Source: Calditrichota bacterium (GTDB taxonomy: Bacteria; Zhuqueibacterota; Zhuqueibacteria; Residuimicrobiales; Krinioviventaceae). From it: DNA of 5,509 nucleotides. Both the position numbers and the translations under genes were made by a program. Positions 5,074-5,509 of the stretch are shown in pieces. A model generated the notes under the pieces. The model worked only from the letters and a program-made list of their open reading frames with translations. It was not told the origin of the DNA and ran no database searches. Every line of letters starts with the position of its first letter. The first letter of the stretch is position 1. The DNA lies in contig RPQV01000276.1 of NCBI GenBank assembly GCA_003818595.1, positions 1-5,509 of the forward strand. The letters are read 5' to 3'.

Positions 5074-5509
5074 ATGAACAGAATAGCTTTTGTGATTGTT
5101 GCATTTTGTTTGCTTTTGCATCTCCAGGCGGGAGACGTCATTCGAATTAATCGCAATTTAAACGATGTGAATCAGTCGACGCCCCGCGCGCAGGTCTCTT
5201 TAAACGGCTGGTGGGATTTTTATCCGCTTCATTCCGCCAACAAAGGTTGGCAACTCCCTCATTCATTTCCGACTGATGGCTGGTTCAACGAGGCGATCAT
5301 CGTTCCCGGATCATGGACGCGGGGCTATGGCGAAACGAATGACGACCCGGCGAAGAGAAAATTTTGGCTTGATTGGCGGCTCTTCGACAGCACTGGCTAT
5401 CCGGCCGATTGGGATCAAACATTGACCGCCTGGTATCGCCGAACTTTTTCGATCGACGAGATACACAAAGACAGCCGCTATTTCATTCGTTTCGACGGCG
5501 TGCTACGGG
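5074..5509 (+). CDS. 5' part of an exported glycoside hydrolase family 2-type protein (cut by window end)
   Basis: The frame is open from ATG 5074 to the window edge, giving 145 residues of a longer protein. A signal peptide is evident: Arg3, hydrophobic core 4-17, probable cleavage after Ala19 (LQA|GD), so the enzyme would act in the periplasm or outside. The mature start fits the N-terminal sugar-binding (jelly-roll) domain of GH2 beta-galactosidases, beta-glucuronidases and beta-mannosidases: SLNGWWDFYP (42-51), IIVPGSW (75-81), WYRRTFSI (120-127) and RYFIRFDGVLR (135-145). Between the second and third lies a long Trp-rich stretch (WLDWRLFDSTGYPADW, 98-113). The catalytic barrel and its glutamates lie beyond the window, so substrate cannot be given, and a non-catalytic relative is possible. 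The ribosome site is weak (GAGA at 5062-5065, eight bases upstream), with a promoter-like sequence and a palindrome before it. Confidence 0.82.
   Translation, partial: MNRIAFVIVAFCLLLHLQAGDVIRINRNLNDVNQSTPRAQVSLNGWWDFYPLHSANKGWQLPHSFPTDGWFNEAIIVPGSWTRGYGETNDDPAKRKFWLDWRLFDSTGYPADWDQTLTAWYRRTFSIDEIHKDSRYFIRFDGVLR

Overview
The window looks like chromosomal DNA of a Gram-negative bacterium. Two proteins look like secreted outer-membrane beta-barrels, and two others have signal peptides that would place them in the periplasm. Base composition is moderate overall and clearly AT-rich in the first ~200 bases. A member of the FCB superphylum or a related uncultured lineage would fit, but this is inference: no rRNA or other marker gene is present. 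I see no tRNA, insertion sequence, CRISPR array or prophage gene.

Left part (1-1477): the 3' end of an unidentified gene (1-198) overlaps by ATGA the start of a 223-residue putative outer-membrane beta-barrel protein (195-866). That gene runs head-on into a minus-strand gene (863-1477) for a secreted protein resembling the DUF2884/YggN family. The two stop codons overlap within the four bases TTAA.

Middle (1478-2901): a complete zinc-dependent medium-chain alcohol/polyol dehydrogenase lies on the minus strand (1617-2678). It is divergent from the next operon across a 223-base intergenic region. That region holds a near-consensus sigma-70 promoter (TTGCAA-17-TATAAT) and, over the predicted transcription start, an imperfect palindrome resembling a LexA/SOS box.

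Right-centre (2902-4928): a tightly coupled pair with ATGA overlap encodes a radical SAM protein with a C-terminal helix-hairpin-helix (the TIGR03916-type 'putative DNA modification/repair' family) and its usual partner, a TIGR03915/DUF4130-type protein. The pair is conserved but its chemistry is not established to my knowledge. It is the most interesting content of the window, particularly with a possible SOS-type operator in front of it.

Right end (4929-5509): a weak terminator candidate, a promoter-like sequence and a perfect 12-bp palindrome with a central CG precede the 5' part of an exported glycoside hydrolase family 2-type protein, cut by the window edge. The dehydrogenase and this glycosidase may both serve carbohydrate use, but they are on opposite strands, separated by the repair pair, and no direct link is visible.
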